Part shown: piece after piece, positions 27,714-37,738 of the stretch
How positions within the stretch are numbered: the first letter of the stretch is position 1
How the letters are laid out: the number at the start of each line of letters is the position of its first letter
NCBI RefSeq assembly: GCF_900104845.1
Contig: NZ_FNSR01000001.1
Coordinates: 3,410,001 to 3,474,000, forward strand
Source: Paraburkholderia caballeronis
Lineage (GTDB): Bacteria > Pseudomonadota > Gammaproteobacteria > Burkholderiales > Burkholderiaceae
DNA length: 64,000 nt
Direction: 5' to 3'
Made by a program: the position numbers and the translations under genes
Notes under the pieces: model-generated
Seen by the model: only the letters and a program-made list of their open reading frames with translations
Database searches by the model: none
What the model was told of the DNA's origin: nothing

Positions 27714-28295
27714 ATGATCGGTCGCATTGCCGGCGTCCTGCTGGAAAAGAATCCGCCGCACCTGCTGGTCGACTGCAACGGCGTCGGCTACGAGGTCGAC
27801 GTGCCGATGAGCACGTTCTACAACCTGCCGTCGAACGGCGAGAAGGTCGTGCTGCTCACGCAGATGATCGTCCGCGAGGACGCGCACCTGCTGTACGGCT
27901 TCGGCACCGCGCCCGAGCGCGCGACGTTCCGCGAACTGCTGAAGATCAGCGGGATCGGCGCGCGGATGGCGCTCGCGGTGCTGTCCGGGATGAGCGTTCA
28001 CGAGCTGTCGCAGGCGGTCACGCTGCAGGACGCGGCGCGGCTCACGCGCATCCCCGGCATCGGCAAGAAGACGGCCGAACGGCTGCTGCTCGAACTGAAG
28101 GGCAAGCTCGGCGCGGACCTCGGCGCGATGGCGAGCGCGGCGTCCGCGTCCGATCACGCGAACGACATCCTGAACGCGCTGCTCGCGCTCGGTTATTCGG
28201 AGAAAGAGGCGCTCGCCGCGATCAAGAACGTGCCGGCCGGCACCGGCGTGTCGGAGGGGATCAAGCTGTCGCTGAAGGCGCTGTCGAAGGCTTGA
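27714..28295 (+). CDS. ruvA: Holliday junction DNA helicase subunit RuvA
   Basis: 193-residue junction-binding subunit. Domain I starts [12 protein letters not shown]. Domain II has the two helix-hairpin-helix motifs ([16 protein letters not shown] and [20 protein letters not shown]), and domain III ends the protein with the three-helix RuvB-contacting region ([21 protein letters not shown]). The ATG at 27714 is chosen over an in-frame start 114 bases earlier because homologues all start with MIGRI and TACACT, a possible -10, lies about 28 bases upstream. Confidence 0.97.
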   Translation: MIGRIAGVLLEKNPPHLLVDCNGVGYEVDVPMSTFYNLPSNGEKVVLLTQMIVREDAHLLYGFGTAPERATFRELLKISGIGARMALAVLSGMSVHELSQAVTLQDAARLTRIPGIGKKTAERLLLELKGKLGADLGAMASAASASDHANDILNALLALGYSEKEALAAIKNVPAGTGVSEGIKLSLKALSKA

Positions 28296-28483
28296 TCGGC
28301 GGCCACGCTGCTTCGGCGGTTCGTTTCGACGCAGTTCGCCGGGTCGAATGCGGGGAACTCATGGCTCTCGGCGCGACGCCGTTCCGGCGCCAAGCCACCG
28401 CCGCCCCCCGCGTTGCTCATCGCCTGATCCCCGCCCCTTTTCCCACCCCACGCCGCCCGCGCCAGTCCGCACATCCCGCGCGG

Positions 28484-28489
28484 TACAAT
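28484..28489 (+). promoter_or_regulatory. -10 box for ruvB, predicting a leaderless transcript
   Basis: TACAAT ends seven bases before the ruvB ATG at 28497, so the start point would be at the start codon. There is no clear ribosome-binding site. Confidence 0.5.
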
Positions 28490-28496
28490 CGGCGGC

Positions 28497-29558
28497 ATGA
28501 TCGAAACCGACAAACTCGCCGCCGAACGCGTGATCGCCCCCACGCCGGCCTCGCCGAACGAAGAAGCGTTCGAGCGCGCGCTACGCCCGCGCCAGCTCGA
28601 CGAATACGTCGGCCAGGAAAAGGTGCGCGGGCAGCTCGAAATCTTCATCGAGGCCGCGAAGCGCCGCTCGGAGCCGCTCGACCACGTGCTGCTGTTCGGG
28701 CCGCCGGGTCTCGGCAAGACGACGCTCGCGCACATCATCGCGCGCGAGATGGGCGTGAGCCTGCGGCAGACGTCCGGCCCGGTGCTGGAGCGCGCGGGCG
28801 ACCTCGCCGCGCTGCTGACGAACCTCGAAGCGAACGACGTGCTGTTCATCGACGAGATTCACCGGCTGTCGCCGGTCGTCGAGGAAATCCTGTATCCGGC
28901 GCTGGAGGACTACCAGATCGACATCATGATCGGCGAGGGGCCGGCAGCGCGCAGCGTGAAGCTCGACCTTCAGCCGTTCACGCTGGTCGGCGCGACGACG
29001 CGCGCCGGCATGCTGACGAACCCGCTGCGCGACCGTTTCGGGATCGTCGCGCGGCTGGAGTTCTACAACGCGGACGAACTCGCGAAGATCGTGCGCCGCT
29101 CGGCGGCGCTGCTGGGCGCGCAGATCCATCCGGACGGCGCGCTCGAAATCGCGCGCCGCTCGCGCGGCACGCCGCGGATCGCGAACCGGCTGCTGCGCCG
29201 GGTGCGCGACTTCGCCGAGGTGAAGGCGGACGGCCACATCACTGCGTCGGTCGCGGACGCCGCGCTGAAGATGCTCGACGTCGATCCGGTCGGCTTCGAC
29301 CTGATGGACCGCAAGCTGCTCGAAGCGATCCTGCACAAGTTCGACGGCGGCCCGGTCGGCGTGGACAACCTCGCGGCCGCGATCGGCGAGGAGCGCGACA
29401 CGATCGAGGACGTGCTGGAGCCGTACCTGATCCAGCAGGGTTACCTGCAACGCACGCCGCGCGGCCGCGTCGCGACGCTGCTCGCGTACCGCCACTTCGG
29501 GCTCGCCGCGCCGGACTCCGCCCACTCCGGCGGCCTGTGGGACCCGAACGCGTCCTGA
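28497..29558 (+). CDS. ruvB: Holliday junction DNA helicase motor RuvB
   Basis: 353-residue AAA+ ATPase driving branch migration. Walker A is GPPGLGKTT (about residues 68-76), Walker B is LFIDEIHRL, sensor 1 is GATTRAGML, and the arginine finger region LRDRFGIV follows. The winged-helix DNA-binding domain at the C-terminus is complete ([13 protein letters not shown]). Nothing is unusual in the protein. The gene has its own -10 box immediately upstream and no Shine-Dalgarno sequence. Confidence 0.98.
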   Translation: MIETDKLAAERVIAPTPASPNEEAFERALRPRQLDEYVGQEKVRGQLEIFIEAAKRRSEPLDHVLLFGPPGLGKTTLAHIIAREMGVSLRQTSGPVLERAGDLAALLTNLEANDVLFIDEIHRLSPVVEEILYPALEDYQIDIMIGEGPAARSVKLDLQPFTLVGATTRAGMLTNPLRDRFGIVARLEFYNADELAKIVRRSAALLGAQIHPDGALEIARRSRGTPRIANRLLRRVRDFAEVKADGHITASVADAALKMLDVDPVGFDLMDRKLLEAILHKFDGGPVGVDNLAAAIGEERDTIEDVLEPYLIQQGYLQRTPRGRVATLLAYRHFGLAAPDSAHSGGLWDPNAS

Positions 29559-29583
29559 CCGGCGCGGCCCACCGCTTCCGCCC

Positions 29584-30531
29584 ATGTCCGAGCACGCCGG
29601 CCGCCGCCACGACGCTCCCGAGCCGGACGGCTTCGCCGGCCTGCTCGCGCATCGTCTGCGGATGGCGCTCGCGGACAGCATCACGCACCTGACGACCGGC
29701 AGCGGCCCGCGTCTCGACTATTCGTCGCCGCCCGGCGACCCGGGCCTGTTCGGCCCCGACGCGGTGTGCTGGAAGGTGCACGCGGATTTCGCGTCGATGA
29801 TGGCGGGCGGCATCAGCGCGCTGCTGTTGCAGGCGCTGCACCCGCTGGCGCTCGCCGGCGTCTGGGACCATTCGACGTTCCGCGAGGACATCCTCGGCCG
29901 GCTGCGCCGCACCGCGACGTTCATCGCCGGCACCACGTACGGCAGCCGCGCCGACGCGCTCGCGCTGATCGAGCGCGTGAAGCAGATCCATCTCGGCGTG
30001 ACCGGCACCGCGCCGGACGGCAGGCCGTATCGCGCGAGCGATCCCGCGCTGCTGACGTGGGTGCACGTCGCGGAGGTGTCGAGTTTTCTGGCCGCGCATC
30101 TGCGCTACGTGAATCCCGCGCTGCCGACCGCCGAACAGGATCAGTATTACGCCGAGACCGCGCGCATCGCGCAGATGCTCGGCGCGACCGACGTGCCGCG
30201 CTCGCGCGCGGAAATCGCCGCGTATCTGCTCGCGATGCAGCCGCAGCTGGAAGCCGGCGAGCGCACGCGCGAAGTCGTGCGGGTGCTGATGAACGCGCCC
30301 GCGCCGCGCCCGGCGATGCGTCCGGCCGGCGCGCTGATGCGGCAGGCCGGCATCGACCTGCTGCCGCCATGGGCGCAGCGGATGCTCGGCTTCGATACGT
30401 TCGCGGGCATGCGAAGGATCGTCGTGCAGCCCGGCATGCGGACGATCGCGCCGGTGCTGCGATGGGCGCTCGTCAACGGCGTGTCGAAACGCGCGAGGCG
30501 GCGCGCGGCGGCGCAACCGGAACGGGGCTGA
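29584..30531 (+). CDS. DUF2236 (MpaB/latex-clearing-like oxygenase fold) protein
   Basis: 315-residue protein of the DUF2236 family, which includes the haem-dependent rubber oxygenase Lcp and fungal MpaB. Conserved features are VHADFASMMAGGISALLLQALHPLALAGVWDHS, RLRRTATFIAGTTYG, and TWVHVAEVSSFLAAHLRYV, the last containing a histidine suited to haem binding. There is no signal peptide. It lies 25 bases after ruvB and may be read through from it, but the function is unrelated as far as I can tell. The substrate is unknown. Confidence 0.85.
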   Translation: MSEHAGRRHDAPEPDGFAGLLAHRLRMALADSITHLTTGSGPRLDYSSPPGDPGLFGPDAVCWKVHADFASMMAGGISALLLQALHPLALAGVWDHSTFREDILGRLRRTATFIAGTTYGSRADALALIERVKQIHLGVTGTAPDGRPYRASDPALLTWVHVAEVSSFLAAHLRYVNPALPTAEQDQYYAETARIAQMLGATDVPRSRAEIAAYLLAMQPQLEAGERTREVVRVLMNAPAPRPAMRPAGALMRQAGIDLLPPWAQRMLGFDTFAGMRRIVVQPGMRTIAPVLRWALVNGVSKRARRRAAAQPERG

Positions 30532-30582
30532 CGCGCTCGCCGAACGCCGCGTGACGCATCACCGCGAAGACAGGTAACGCCG

Positions 30583-30614
30583 CAAAAAAACGGGCGGCCC
30601 CGCAAGGCCGCCCG
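30583..30614 (-). terminator. Intrinsic terminator of the LivK-type gene
   Basis: On the minus strand GGGCGGCC, a short loop and GGCCGCCC are followed by seven U, 70-100 bases beyond the stop of the binding-protein gene. Confidence 0.88.
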
Positions 30615-30681
30615 CCGATCGGGCAGGCACGATGACGACTCGTCGCCGCCGCCCGCCACCCGCCGCGAGGCCATCGGCCTC

Positions 30682-31827
30682 TTACATCTTCACCACGTCG
30701 AGCAGCGTTTTCTTGCCCGCCTTGTAGTTGTACAGCGAGATCACGCCGTGCTGAAGATCACCCTTCGCATCGAACGCGGTCGTGCCGATCACGCCGTTGT
30801 AGTTCGTGCCCGGAATCTGCGCGAGGATCTTCGCCGCGTCGGTCGAGTTCGCACGCTTCATCGCATCGACGACGATGTACACGGCGTCATACGTGAACGG
30901 CGCATCGAATTCGATCGGGTGACCGAAACGCTTCTGGTACTTCGCGGAGAACGCCGCGCCGCCCGCCATCTTTTCGAGCGCCATGCCCGCCTGCGAGCAC
31001 ACGACGTTGTCGGCCGCCGCCCCCGCGAGCTGCGCGAGGCTTTCGGTGCAGACGCCGTCGCCCGCGAGCACCTTCGCGCGCAGGCCGAGTTGTTTCGCCT
31101 GCTTCGCGAACGGACCGCCGGTCGCGTCCATGCCGCCGTACATGATCGCGTCCGGGTTCTCGCCCTTGATCTTCGTGAGAATCGCGCGGAAGTCCACGGC
31201 CTTGTCGTTCGTCGCGTCGTGCGACAGGACTTTCAGACCGAGCGACTTCGCGGTCTTCTCGAATTCGTTCGCGAGGCCCTGGCCGTAGGCGGTCGAGTCG
31301 TCGACGATCGCGACGCTCTTCACGTTCAGCCCCTTCGCCGCGTAGTCGGCGAGCGCCGGGCCTTGCTGCGCGTCGGTCGCGACGACGCGGTACGTGGTCT
31401 TGAAACCCTGCCGCGTATAAGCCGGATTCGTCGACGACGGCGAAATCTGCACGATGCCCGCGTCGCTGTAGATCTTCGACGCCGGAATCGACGCGCCGGA
31501 GTTCAGATGGCCGACCACCGCGACGACCTTGTCGTCGACGAGCTTCTGCGCAACCTGGGTGGCGGTGCGCGGGTCGGCCGCGTCGTCCTGCGCGTCCAGT
31601 TGCAGCGTGACCTTCTGGCCGTTGATCGTCAGCCCCTTCGCGTTGATCTCTTCGATCGCGAGGCGCGCGCCGTTCTCGTTATCCTTGCCGAGGTGCGCGG
31701 AACCGCCCGTCAGCGGCCCGACGTGACCGATCTTGACGATCTGGTCGGCGGCGGCATTCGTCATCATCGTTGCGAACGCCACGACCGCCGCGCCGGCCGG
31801 CAACAGCTTGTGAAGCTTGTACGTCAT
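30682..31827 (-). CDS. Branched-chain amino acid ABC transporter substrate-binding protein (LivK/LivJ type)
   Basis: 381-residue periplasmic binding protein. The signal peptide ends about residue 27 (TMMTNAAA before DQIVKIGHV). The type-I binding fold has GPLTGGSAHLGKDNENGARLAIEEIN at the N-lobe and the usual VVGHLNSGASIPASKIY loop. It is related to LivJ/LivK for Leu/Ile/Val; exact specificity cannot be read from sequence. The ATG at 31827 has AGGAGA 5 bases upstream. No permease or ATPase genes lie beside it, so it must use components encoded elsewhere. An intrinsic terminator follows. Confidence 0.93.
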   Translation of the reverse strand: MTYKLHKLLPAGAAVVAFATMMTNAAADQIVKIGHVGPLTGGSAHLGKDNENGARLAIEEINAKGLTINGQKVTLQLDAQDDAADPRTATQVAQKLVDDKVVAVVGHLNSGASIPASKIYSDAGIVQISPSSTNPAYTRQGFKTTYRVVATDAQQGPALADYAAKGLNVKSVAIVDDSTAYGQGLANEFEKTAKSLGLKVLSHDATNDKAVDFRAILTKIKGENPDAIMYGGMDATGGPFAKQAKQLGLRAKVLAGDGVCTESLAQLAGAAADNVVCSQAGMALEKMAGGAAFSAKYQKRFGHPIEFDAPFTYDAVYIVVDAMKRANSTDAAKILAQIPGTNYNGVIGTTAFDAKGDLQHGVISLYNYKAGKKTLLDVVKM

Positions 31828-32107
31828 CTGAATCTCCTGCATCCATTCTCGAAAACAACCGTTCGTATGACACCCCGCATGGCGCGGTTGCGCGCGCATC
31901 CACCGCGCTTCGACGCATGACGGCGCGGCCGGTCCACGCAGGGCGGACAAGATGGTAACAGGCGGGACCGCTTCGATGTCGGGCGGTTGAAAGGCGAACG
32001 CGCCGCGCCGGCGACGCAGCGCAATGGTGGAGACGATGACGGGAAATCGGTGCGGCGGACAGGCGCGACGGCGGCGTGCTGTCGCCGCCGTGCTTCGGAT
32101 GCTGGCG

Positions 32108-32779
32108 TCAGGACGGGCGGCGAATGCCGTCGTCGCTGCTCTCCCCTTCGAGATGGCCGACGTCGGCCCACGACACGATGTTCGCCTGCGTCACGTAGCC
32201 GTCGGTGTCGAAATCGACGACGTTGACGCTCGCGTTCAGGAGCGGCCAGTCGCGCCGCACGTCGAGCGCGATGCCGCGCGCGAAGCGGTACACGCAGTCG
32301 AGCACGCCGCCATGCGTGACGCACGCGACGCGGCCCTCCGGATATGCGGCGATCACCGGTTCCAGCGCGTGCAGCACACGGTGATAAAGCTCTCGTAGCG
32401 ATTCGCCTTCCGGCGGCGCGAAACCCGGATCGCGCGATTGCCACTGCGCGTATTCGTCGGGAAAGCGCGCGGCGATCTCGTCGCTGTCGAGCCCCTGGAA
32501 GAGTCCATAGGAACGCTCGCGCAGCCCCGGCGCGCGCTGCACCGCCAGGCCGAGCGCAGCGGCCGCGGGCTGCGCGGTCTGCTGCGCGCGCGTCAGATCG
32601 CTCGACAGGATCGCGTCGAGCCGCAGACCGGCGCGCGCGTCGTCGGCCAGCCGCGCGCCGAGCCGCTGCGCCTGATCGACGCCGGTCGATGCGAGCGGAA
32701 TGTCGAGATGCCCCTGGATGCGCTTGTCGCGGTTCCAGTCGGTTTCGCCGTGGCGGATGAAAAGTATCTGGGTCGTCAT
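32108..32779 (-). CDS. Histidine phosphatase / phosphoglycerate mutase-like protein
   Basis: 223-residue branch-1 histidine phosphatase. The catalytic RHG motif is at the N-terminus (LFIRHGETDWNRDKRIQGHLDIPL), with the second arginine in SSDLTRAQQTA, the acid-base Glu in LRERSYGLFQG and the second histidine in VTHGGVLD. Such proteins include cofactor-dependent phosphoglycerate mutase, GpmB, CobC and general phosphatases; the length and lack of the long GpmA insert favour the broad phosphatase group. ATG 32779 is preferred to an upstream in-frame ATG at 32830 because the family N-terminus starts here. It lies downstream of dtd on the same strand. Confidence 0.9.
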   Translation of the reverse strand: MTTQILFIRHGETDWNRDKRIQGHLDIPLASTGVDQAQRLGARLADDARAGLRLDAILSSDLTRAQQTAQPAAAALGLAVQRAPGLRERSYGLFQGLDSDEIAARFPDEYAQWQSRDPGFAPPEGESLRELYHRVLHALEPVIAAYPEGRVACVTHGGVLDCVYRFARGIALDVRRDWPLLNASVNVVDFDTDGYVTQANIVSWADVGHLEGESSDDGIRRPS

Positions 32780-32897
32780 GGGCGCGAACGGGAAGGTGCA
32801 AGGAACAGGCGGTCCGTGCGGAACCGCCATCGTCGCTGAAAACGGCGCGCGCTGCCGGCCTGAATCGCCGCCGGCGGATGCGGCGCGGCGTCGACGC

Positions 32898-33356
32898 TCA
32901 GCCGCGAGTCTGAAGCCAGAACGTGACAGGCCCGTCGTTGACGAGCGACACCTGCATGTCCGCGCCGAACTCGCCGGTCTCGACGACCGGATGCTTCGCG
33001 CGCGCAGCGGCGACGAAGTAGTCGAACAGGCGCCGGCCCTCGTCGGGCGGCGCGGCCGGCGTGAAGCTCGGCCGCAGTCCGCTGTTCGTGTCGGCCGCGA
33101 GCGTGAACTGCGACACCAGCAGCAAACCGCCGGCCGTGCCCGCGCCGTCGATGTTCTGCACCGGCAGGTTCATCTTGCCGGCCGCGTCGCTGAACACGCG
33201 ATAACCGAGCACCTTCGCGAGCAGGCGGTCGGCGATCGCGTCGGTGTCGCCGCGCTCCGCGCAGACGAGCGCGAGCAGCCCCGCGCCGATCGAGCCGGTC
33301 ACGCGGCCGTCCACGGTCACCTCCGCGCGGCGCACGCGCTGGATCAGCGCGATCAC
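32898..33356 (-). CDS. dtd: D-aminoacyl-tRNA deacylase
   Basis: 152-residue DTD, which hydrolyses D-amino acids wrongly attached to tRNA, and also Gly-tRNA(Ala). The active-site motifs [17 protein letters not shown] and [11 protein letters not shown] are present; the second corresponds to the cross-subunit GPVT proline motif. Full family length. It follows tyrS after 28 bases in the same direction, a sensible pairing because TyrRS is a main source of D-Tyr-tRNA. Confidence 0.96.
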   Translation of the reverse strand: MIALIQRVRRAEVTVDGRVTGSIGAGLLALVCAERGDTDAIADRLLAKVLGYRVFSDAAGKMNLPVQNIDGAGTAGGLLLVSQFTLAADTNSGLRPSFTPAAPPDEGRRLFDYFVAAARAKHPVVETGEFGADMQVSLVNDGPVTFWLQTRG

Positions 33357-33384
33357 CGGACGCCTCCGCGCACGTCGGCCGCCC

Positions 33385-34632
33385 TCATGCGCCGAGCGTC
33401 ACGCGCGCGAAGCGGCGCTTGCCGACCTGCACGACGTAGTCGCCCGCGTCGATCTTCAGCGCCTTGTCGGTGATCGTCGCGCCGTCGATCTTCACGCCGC
33501 CCTGCTCGATGTTGCGCAGCGCCTCGCTCGTCGACGGCACGAGGCCCGCCTGCTTCAGCAACTGGCCGATCGCGAGCGGCGCGCCGCCGAGCGTCACCGA
33601 CGGAATGTCGTCCGGCACGCCGCCCTTCGCGCGGTGGTTGAAGTCCTCCAGCGCGCGCTCGGCGTCCGCCTGCGAATGGAAACGCGCGACGATCTCCTGC
33701 GCGAGCATCACCTTGAAGTCGCGCGGGTTGCGCCCCGCGTCGATCTCGCGCTGGAAGCCTTGGATCTCGCTCATCGGCCGGAACGACAGCAGCTCGAAGT
33801 AGCGCCACATCAGCGTGTCGGAGATGCTCATCAGCTTGCCGAACATGTCGGACGGCTTCTCGCTGATGCCGACGTAGTTGTGCTTCGACTTCGACATCTT
33901 CTCGACGCCGTCGAGGCCTTCGAGCAGCGGCATCGTCAGGATGCACTGCTGTTCCTGCCCGTACTGCTTCTGCAGTTCACGGCCGACCAGCAGGTTGAAC
34001 TTCTGGTCGGTGCCGCCGAGTTCGAGGTCCGCGTTCAGCGCGACCGAGTCGTAACCCTGCATCAGCGGATACAGGAACTCGTGGATCGAGATCGGCACGC
34101 CGCCCTGGAAACGCTTCGTGAAGTCCTCGCGTTCGAGGATCCGCGCGACCGTGTAGCGCGACGCGAGCTTGATCATCCCGTCCGCGCCGAGCGGCATCGA
34201 CCATTCGCTGTTGTAGCGGATCTCGGTCTTGTCGCGGTCGAGCACGAGCGCGGCCTGATCGAAGTAGGTTTTCGCATTCGACTCGATCTGCTCGCGCGTG
34301 AGCGGCGGGCGCGTCGCGTTGCGGCCGGACGGATCGCCGATCAGCGACGTGAAATCGCCGATCAGGAAGATCACCGTATGCCCGAGGTCCTGCAACTGGC
34401 GCATCTTGTTCAGCACGACCGTATGGCCGATGTGGATGTCGGGCGCGGTGGGGTCGAGACCGAGCTTGATGCGCAGCGGTTTGCCGGTGGCCGCGCTGCG
34501 GGCCAGCTTCTGAAGGAATTCTTCCTCGATCAGCAGTTCGTCCGCGCCGCGCTTCGCGATTTCGAGCGCGTGGCGGACCTCGTCGGTGACCGGAAAGGCG
34601 GGCGCGTTTTGGGTGGGAGACTCGGTGCTCAT
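33385..34632 (-). CDS. tyrS: Tyrosyl-tRNA synthetase
   Basis: 415-residue class I synthetase. The HIGH motif is HIGH at residues 67-70 ([15 protein letters not shown]) and the KMSKS loop is [14 protein letters not shown]-terminal S4 RNA-binding domain (about residues 345-410, [31 protein letters not shown]) is present. The sequence belongs to the TyrS group with the long N-terminal helix. It heads a leftward unit tyrS-dtd(-phosphatase) and is divergent from anmK. Confidence 0.97.
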   Translation of the reverse strand: MSTESPTQNAPAFPVTDEVRHALEIAKRGADELLIEEEFLQKLARSAATGKPLRIKLGLDPTAPDIHIGHTVVLNKMRQLQDLGHTVIFLIGDFTSLIGDPSGRNATRPPLTREQIESNAKTYFDQAALVLDRDKTEIRYNSEWSMPLGADGMIKLASRYTVARILEREDFTKRFQGGVPISIHEFLYPLMQGYDSVALNADLELGGTDQKFNLLVGRELQKQYGQEQQCILTMPLLEGLDGVEKMSKSKHNYVGISEKPSDMFGKLMSISDTLMWRYFELLSFRPMSEIQGFQREIDAGRNPRDFKVMLAQEIVARFHSQADAERALEDFNHRAKGGVPDDIPSVTLGGAPLAIGQLLKQAGLVPSTSEALRNIEQGGVKIDGATITDKALKIDAGDYVVQVGKRRFARVTLGA

Positions 34633-34805
34633 GCTGGATCGTAACGTTAGGTCAGACCGCGATTTTACGTGATTCGCCCGGCCGCGCCGACTCCCGGCGG
34701 CCGCATGCGGGTCTCGCCGGGTTATGCGGCGTCTTGCGGAGTGTCTTACACATGGCCGTCATTGCGCCGATAATCCGCACTGGAAGACAACGACAGGAGC
34801 ACAAC

Positions 34806-35960
34806 GTGGCGCCACGCGACGCACAGAAGGAGATCCGGCACGCCGCCGACGGCGTGTATTTCGGCCTCATGTCCGGCACCAGCATGGACGGCGTGGACGG
34901 CGTCGCCGTCCGGTTCGCGCACGGCAGGCCGCCGGCCGTGCTGGCCGATGCGTTCGTGCACTTCACCGAAAACATGCGCGAGGCGCTGTTCTCGCTGCAA
35001 CAGCCCGGCGACAACGAGATCGAGCGCGAGGCGCTCGCCGCGAACGCGCTCGCGGCGCGTTATGCGGTGTGCTGCCATGAACTGTTGCGCTCGATCGGTC
35101 TGTCCGCCGACGACGTCCGCGCGATCGGCGCGCACGGGCAGACCGTGCGCCACCGGCCGGAAAAGGGCTACACGGTGCAGATCCAGAACCCGGCGCTGCT
35201 CGCGGAACTCACGCACATCGACGTGATCGCGGACTTTCGCAGCCGCGACGTCGCGTCCGGCGGCCAGGGCGCGCCGCTCGTGCCCGCGTTCCACGCGACG
35301 ATCTTCGGCGCGAGGGACGAGACGCGCGTCGTCTGCAATCTCGGCGGGATCAGCAACGTGACGATCCTGTCCGCGTCCGGCTCGGTGCGCGGCTTCGACT
35401 GCGGCCCGGCGAACGCGCTGCTCGACCTGTGGGCGGAACGCCATCTTGGCAAGCCGTACGACGAGAATGGCCACTTCGCGGCCCGCGGCACGCTGCATCA
35501 GCCGCTGCTGAACGTGCTGCTCGACGAGCCGTATTTCGCGCAGCAGCCGCCGAAGAGCACCGGGCGCGACCTGTTCAATGCGCAATGGCTCGACGAACGG
35601 CTGAAGGGCTTCGAAGCGCTGACGCCCGAGGACGTGCAGGCGACGCTCGTCGCGCTGACGGCGGTGACGGTCGCCCGCGAGATCGAGCGCCACGCGTCCG
35701 ATTGCCGTGCGGTGTACGTATGCGGCGGCGGCGCGCGCAATCCGGTGATGCTCGATGCGCTGCGCGACGCATTGCTCGCGAGCGGCGTCAGTGGCGTGCC
35801 GGTGGCGACGACCGACGCGCTCGGCGTGCCGCCGCATCACGTGGAGCCGCTCGCGTTCGCGTGGCTCGCGATGCGCTGGGTCGCGCGCGAGCCGGGCAAC
35901 GTGCCGTCGGTGACGGGCGCGGCCGGCGAGCGGGTGCTGGGCGCGCTGTATCCGCGCTGA
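34806..35960 (+). CDS. anmK: Anhydro-N-acetylmuramic acid kinase
   Basis: 384-residue sugar kinase of cell-wall recycling; it opens and phosphorylates 1,6-anhydroMurNAc to MurNAc-6-phosphate. The phosphate-binding motif [18 protein letters not shown] opens the protein and [12 protein letters not shown] and [11 protein letters not shown] follow; the C-terminal [14 protein letters not shown] is the second ATP motif. A GTG start at 34806 is chosen because AGGAG is 6 bases upstream; in-frame ATGs at 34752 and earlier lack a ribosome-binding site, though they would add 18 or more residues. It ends before a shared terminator. Confidence 0.93.
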   Translation: MAPRDAQKEIRHAADGVYFGLMSGTSMDGVDGVAVRFAHGRPPAVLADAFVHFTENMREALFSLQQPGDNEIEREALAANALAARYAVCCHELLRSIGLSADDVRAIGAHGQTVRHRPEKGYTVQIQNPALLAELTHIDVIADFRSRDVASGGQGAPLVPAFHATIFGARDETRVVCNLGGISNVTILSASGSVRGFDCGPANALLDLWAERHLGKPYDENGHFAARGTLHQPLLNVLLDEPYFAQQPPKSTGRDLFNAQWLDERLKGFEALTPEDVQATLVALTAVTVAREIERHASDCRAVYVCGGGARNPVMLDALRDALLASGVSGVPVATTDALGVPPHHVEPLAFAWLAMRWVAREPGNVPSVTGAAGERVLGALYPR

Positions 35961-36012
35961 TGCCGCTGGCCGGGAGGTATCGGCCGCACCTGGGAAGGGA
36001 ATCAGCGGAAAC

Positions 36013-36042
36013 AAAAAACGGGGCTGCCGAGCCCCGTTTTTA
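36013..36042. terminator. Bidirectional intrinsic terminator between anmK and erpA
   Basis: ACGGGGCT pairs with AGCCCCGT around a short loop, with A residues on the left and T residues on the right, so it can serve both converging genes. Confidence 0.9.
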
Positions 36043-36066
36043 TTGCCTTGCGGCGTCGGACGGCAA

Positions 36067-36432
36067 TCAGACCGAGAACGACGAACCGCAGCCGCAGGTG
36101 GTCGTCGCGTTCGGGTTCTTGATCACGAACTGCGCGCCGTTCAGATCGTCCTTATAGTCGATCTCGGCGCCGACCAGGTATTGATAGCTCATCGAGTCGA
36201 TCAGCAACTGGACGCCGTTCTTGTTCATCACGGTGTCGTCTTCGTTGATCGCCTCGTCGAACGTGAATCCGTACTGGAAGCCGGAGCAGCCGCCGCCCTG
36301 CACGAACACGCGCAGTTTCAGGTCCGGGTTGCCTTCCTCGTCGATCAGTTGCTTGACCTTGTCAGCCGCTGCGTCGGTGAAGACGAACGGACCGGGCATT
36401 TCGGTCACGGGGGTGTCGGTGACAGCGTTCAT
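36067..36432 (-). CDS. erpA: Iron-sulfur cluster insertion protein ErpA
   Basis: 121-residue A-type Fe-S carrier. The three ligand cysteines are in [11 protein letters not shown] and, at the end, [11 protein letters not shown]. This protein delivers clusters to targets such as IspG and IspH. A -10 box TACAAT (36462-36467) and TTGGAGAG precede the ATG on the minus strand. It lies downstream of rplM-rpsI but behind their terminator, so it has its own promoter. Confidence 0.96.
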   Translation of the reverse strand: MNAVTDTPVTEMPGPFVFTDAAADKVKQLIDEEGNPDLKLRVFVQGGGCSGFQYGFTFDEAINEDDTVMNKNGVQLLIDSMSYQYLVGAEIDYKDDLNGAQFVIKNPNATTTCGCGSSFSV

Positions 36433-36461
36433 TCGAACTCTCCAAAAAGGCTTTTGCCGCT

Positions 36462-36467
36462 ATTGTA
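36462..36467 (-). promoter_or_regulatory. -10 box for erpA
   Basis: TACAAT read on the minus strand, 29 bases before the erpA ATG. The -35 region is poor. It lies just beyond the rpsI terminator. Confidence 0.5.
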
Positions 36468-36557
36468 GGGCTGATCCCGAGATCGTGCTTAAGCCCACAG
36501 AATCAAGGGTTTCTCCGCGGCGCGGCGCACTGCCCCGGCAACCGGCGCCCACAAACG

Positions 36558-36590
36558 AAAAAGCCGCCTCGCGCACGGGGCGCGGGCGGC
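36558..36590 (-). terminator. Intrinsic terminator after rpsI
   Basis: On the minus strand a GC-rich stem GCCGCCCGCGC / GCGCGAGGCGGC with one bulge is followed by five U. It ends the rplM-rpsI operon 34 bases after the stop. Confidence 0.8.
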
Positions 36591-36624
36591 CTTTGCAGCA
36601 GTCGCGCCCGGAGGCGCGAAGCGC

Positions 36625-37017
36625 TTAACGCTTCGAGAACTGCTTCCGGCGACGTGCCTTGTGGAAGCCGACCTTCTTACGCTCGACTTCACGCGCGTCA
36701 CGCGTGACGAAGCCGGCGCTCGACAGCGCGGGCTTCAGCGTCGCGTCATAGTCGATCAGCGCACGGGTGATGCCGTGGCGAACCGCGCCGGCCTGGCCCG
36801 TTTCGCCGCCGCCCGTCACGTTCACCTTGATGTCGAACGTGACGCCGTGGTTCGTCAGTTCCAGCGGCTGGCGCACGATCATCAGCGACGTTTCGCGCGA
36901 GAAGTAGTCGGCGATGGGCTTGCCGTTGACGATGATGTCGCCCTTGCCCGACTTGATGAAAACACGAGCGACTGCGCTCTTGCGGCGGCCCGTACCGTAA
37001 TTCCAGTTACCGATCAT
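36625..37017 (-). CDS. rpsI: 30S ribosomal protein S9
   Basis: 130-residue S9. The typical start [14 protein letters not shown], the [14 protein letters not shown] core, and the C-terminal tail ending [14 protein letters not shown], whose last Lys-Arg reach the ribosomal P site, are all present. It is 11 bases after rplM with an AGGGGAG ribosome-binding site, the universal rplM-rpsI pair. Confidence 0.99.
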   Translation of the reverse strand: MIGNWNYGTGRRKSAVARVFIKSGKGDIIVNGKPIADYFSRETSLMIVRQPLELTNHGVTFDIKVNVTGGGETGQAGAVRHGITRALIDYDATLKPALSSAGFVTRDAREVERKKVGFHKARRRKQFSKR

Positions 37018-37028
37018 GTGGGCTCCCC

Positions 37029-37457
37029 TTAGATCTCGAGCGCTTGCGGCTGTTGAGCCGAATGCGGATGCGTTGCGTCGGCGTAGACCTTCAGCTTCTT
37101 GATCATCGCGTAGCCGAGCGGACCCTTCGGCAGCATGCCCTTGACCGCCTTCTCAAGCGCGCGGCCCGGGAAGCGTTCCTGCATCTTGCCGAACGTCGTT
37201 TCATAGATACCGCCCGGGTAGCCCGAGTGACGGTAGTACTTCTTGTCGGTGGTCTTGTTGCCCGTGACCTTCAGCTTGCTCGCGTTGATGATGATGATGA
37301 AATCACCAGTATCGACGTGCGGAGTGAACTCAGGCTTGTGCTTGCCGCGCAGACGGCGTGCCACTTCGCTGGCAACACGGCCGAGAACCTTATCCGTCGC
37401 GTCAATCACGTACCATTCGCGCGTCACCTCATGGGCTTTTGCGGAAAACGTCTTCAT
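37029..37457 (-). CDS. rplM: 50S ribosomal protein L13
   Basis: 142-residue L13, canonical [27 protein letters not shown] start, [21 protein letters not shown], and the C-terminal [16 protein letters not shown]. It is transcribed leftward from a strong promoter (TTGACC, 18 bases, TATAAT) at 37588-37617, giving a leader of about 120 bases, and rpsI follows directly. In other bacteria L13 operons can be autoregulated; the leader here shows no hairpin that I can call. Confidence 0.99.
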   Translation of the reverse strand: MKTFSAKAHEVTREWYVIDATDKVLGRVASEVARRLRGKHKPEFTPHVDTGDFIIIINASKLKVTGNKTTDKKYYRHSGYPGGIYETTFGKMQERFPGRALEKAVKGMLPKGPLGYAMIKKLKVYADATHPHSAQQPQALEI

Positions 37458-37587
37458 GATCGATCCAAAAAAAATGCTGTGCCCTGTGTTCTTGTCCTGC
37501 TTGTTAGGAAGCGCTCGACCGTGGTCCGGCGGCGCTGGCGCAGGCTCTCCCTGTTTTTCCGGCGGGCATGAATGCGGAAAACCCTGA

Positions 37588-37617
37588 ATTATAAAGGAAA
37601 AGATCCGGCGCGGTCAA
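37588..37617 (-). promoter_or_regulatory. Sigma-70 promoter of rplM-rpsI
   Basis: On the minus strand TTGACC (37617-37612), an 18-base spacer and TATAAT (37593-37588) form a near-consensus promoter. It lies downstream of the small-RNA terminator, so rplM does not depend on readthrough from it. Confidence 0.85.
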
Positions 37618-37648
37618 AAAATGCGCGCACTGGCGCGGACCGCGGACG

Positions 37649-37738
37649 AAAAAAAGCCCGAACGCGCTGTTCGGGCTTAATCCACCTTTGGAGGAGGGTG
37701 GAGGAGACATGCTGAGGTGTCAAAACGCGACAACCAAT
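37649..37738 (-). ncRNA. Candidate small RNA upstream of rplM, with anti-Shine-Dalgarno loop
   Basis: A ~90-nt transcript is predicted between its own promoter and an intrinsic terminator. From the 5' end there is an unpaired region with GUCUCCUCC, then a stem UCCACC (37702-37697) / GGUGGA (37686-37681) enclosing the loop CUCCUCCAAA, then the terminator stem AAGCCCGAA (37678-37670) / UUCGGGCUU (37662-37654) followed by seven U. Two exposed CUCCUCC-like tracts are complementary to GGAGGAG ribosome-binding sites, as in C-rich-loop regulatory RNAs. There is no plausible ORF inside. The alternative, a leader attenuator of rplM, is less likely because rplM has a separate strong promoter. I do not recognise an Rfam family; a relation to described Burkholderia growth-control sRNAs (for example ncS35) is possible but untested. 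Confidence 0.65.

Noticed and set aside
34734..34805. A longer anmK starting at ATG 34752 or 34734
   Set aside because: These starts lack a ribosome-binding site and precede the conserved start of the kinase; the GTG at 34806 has AGGAG at good spacing.
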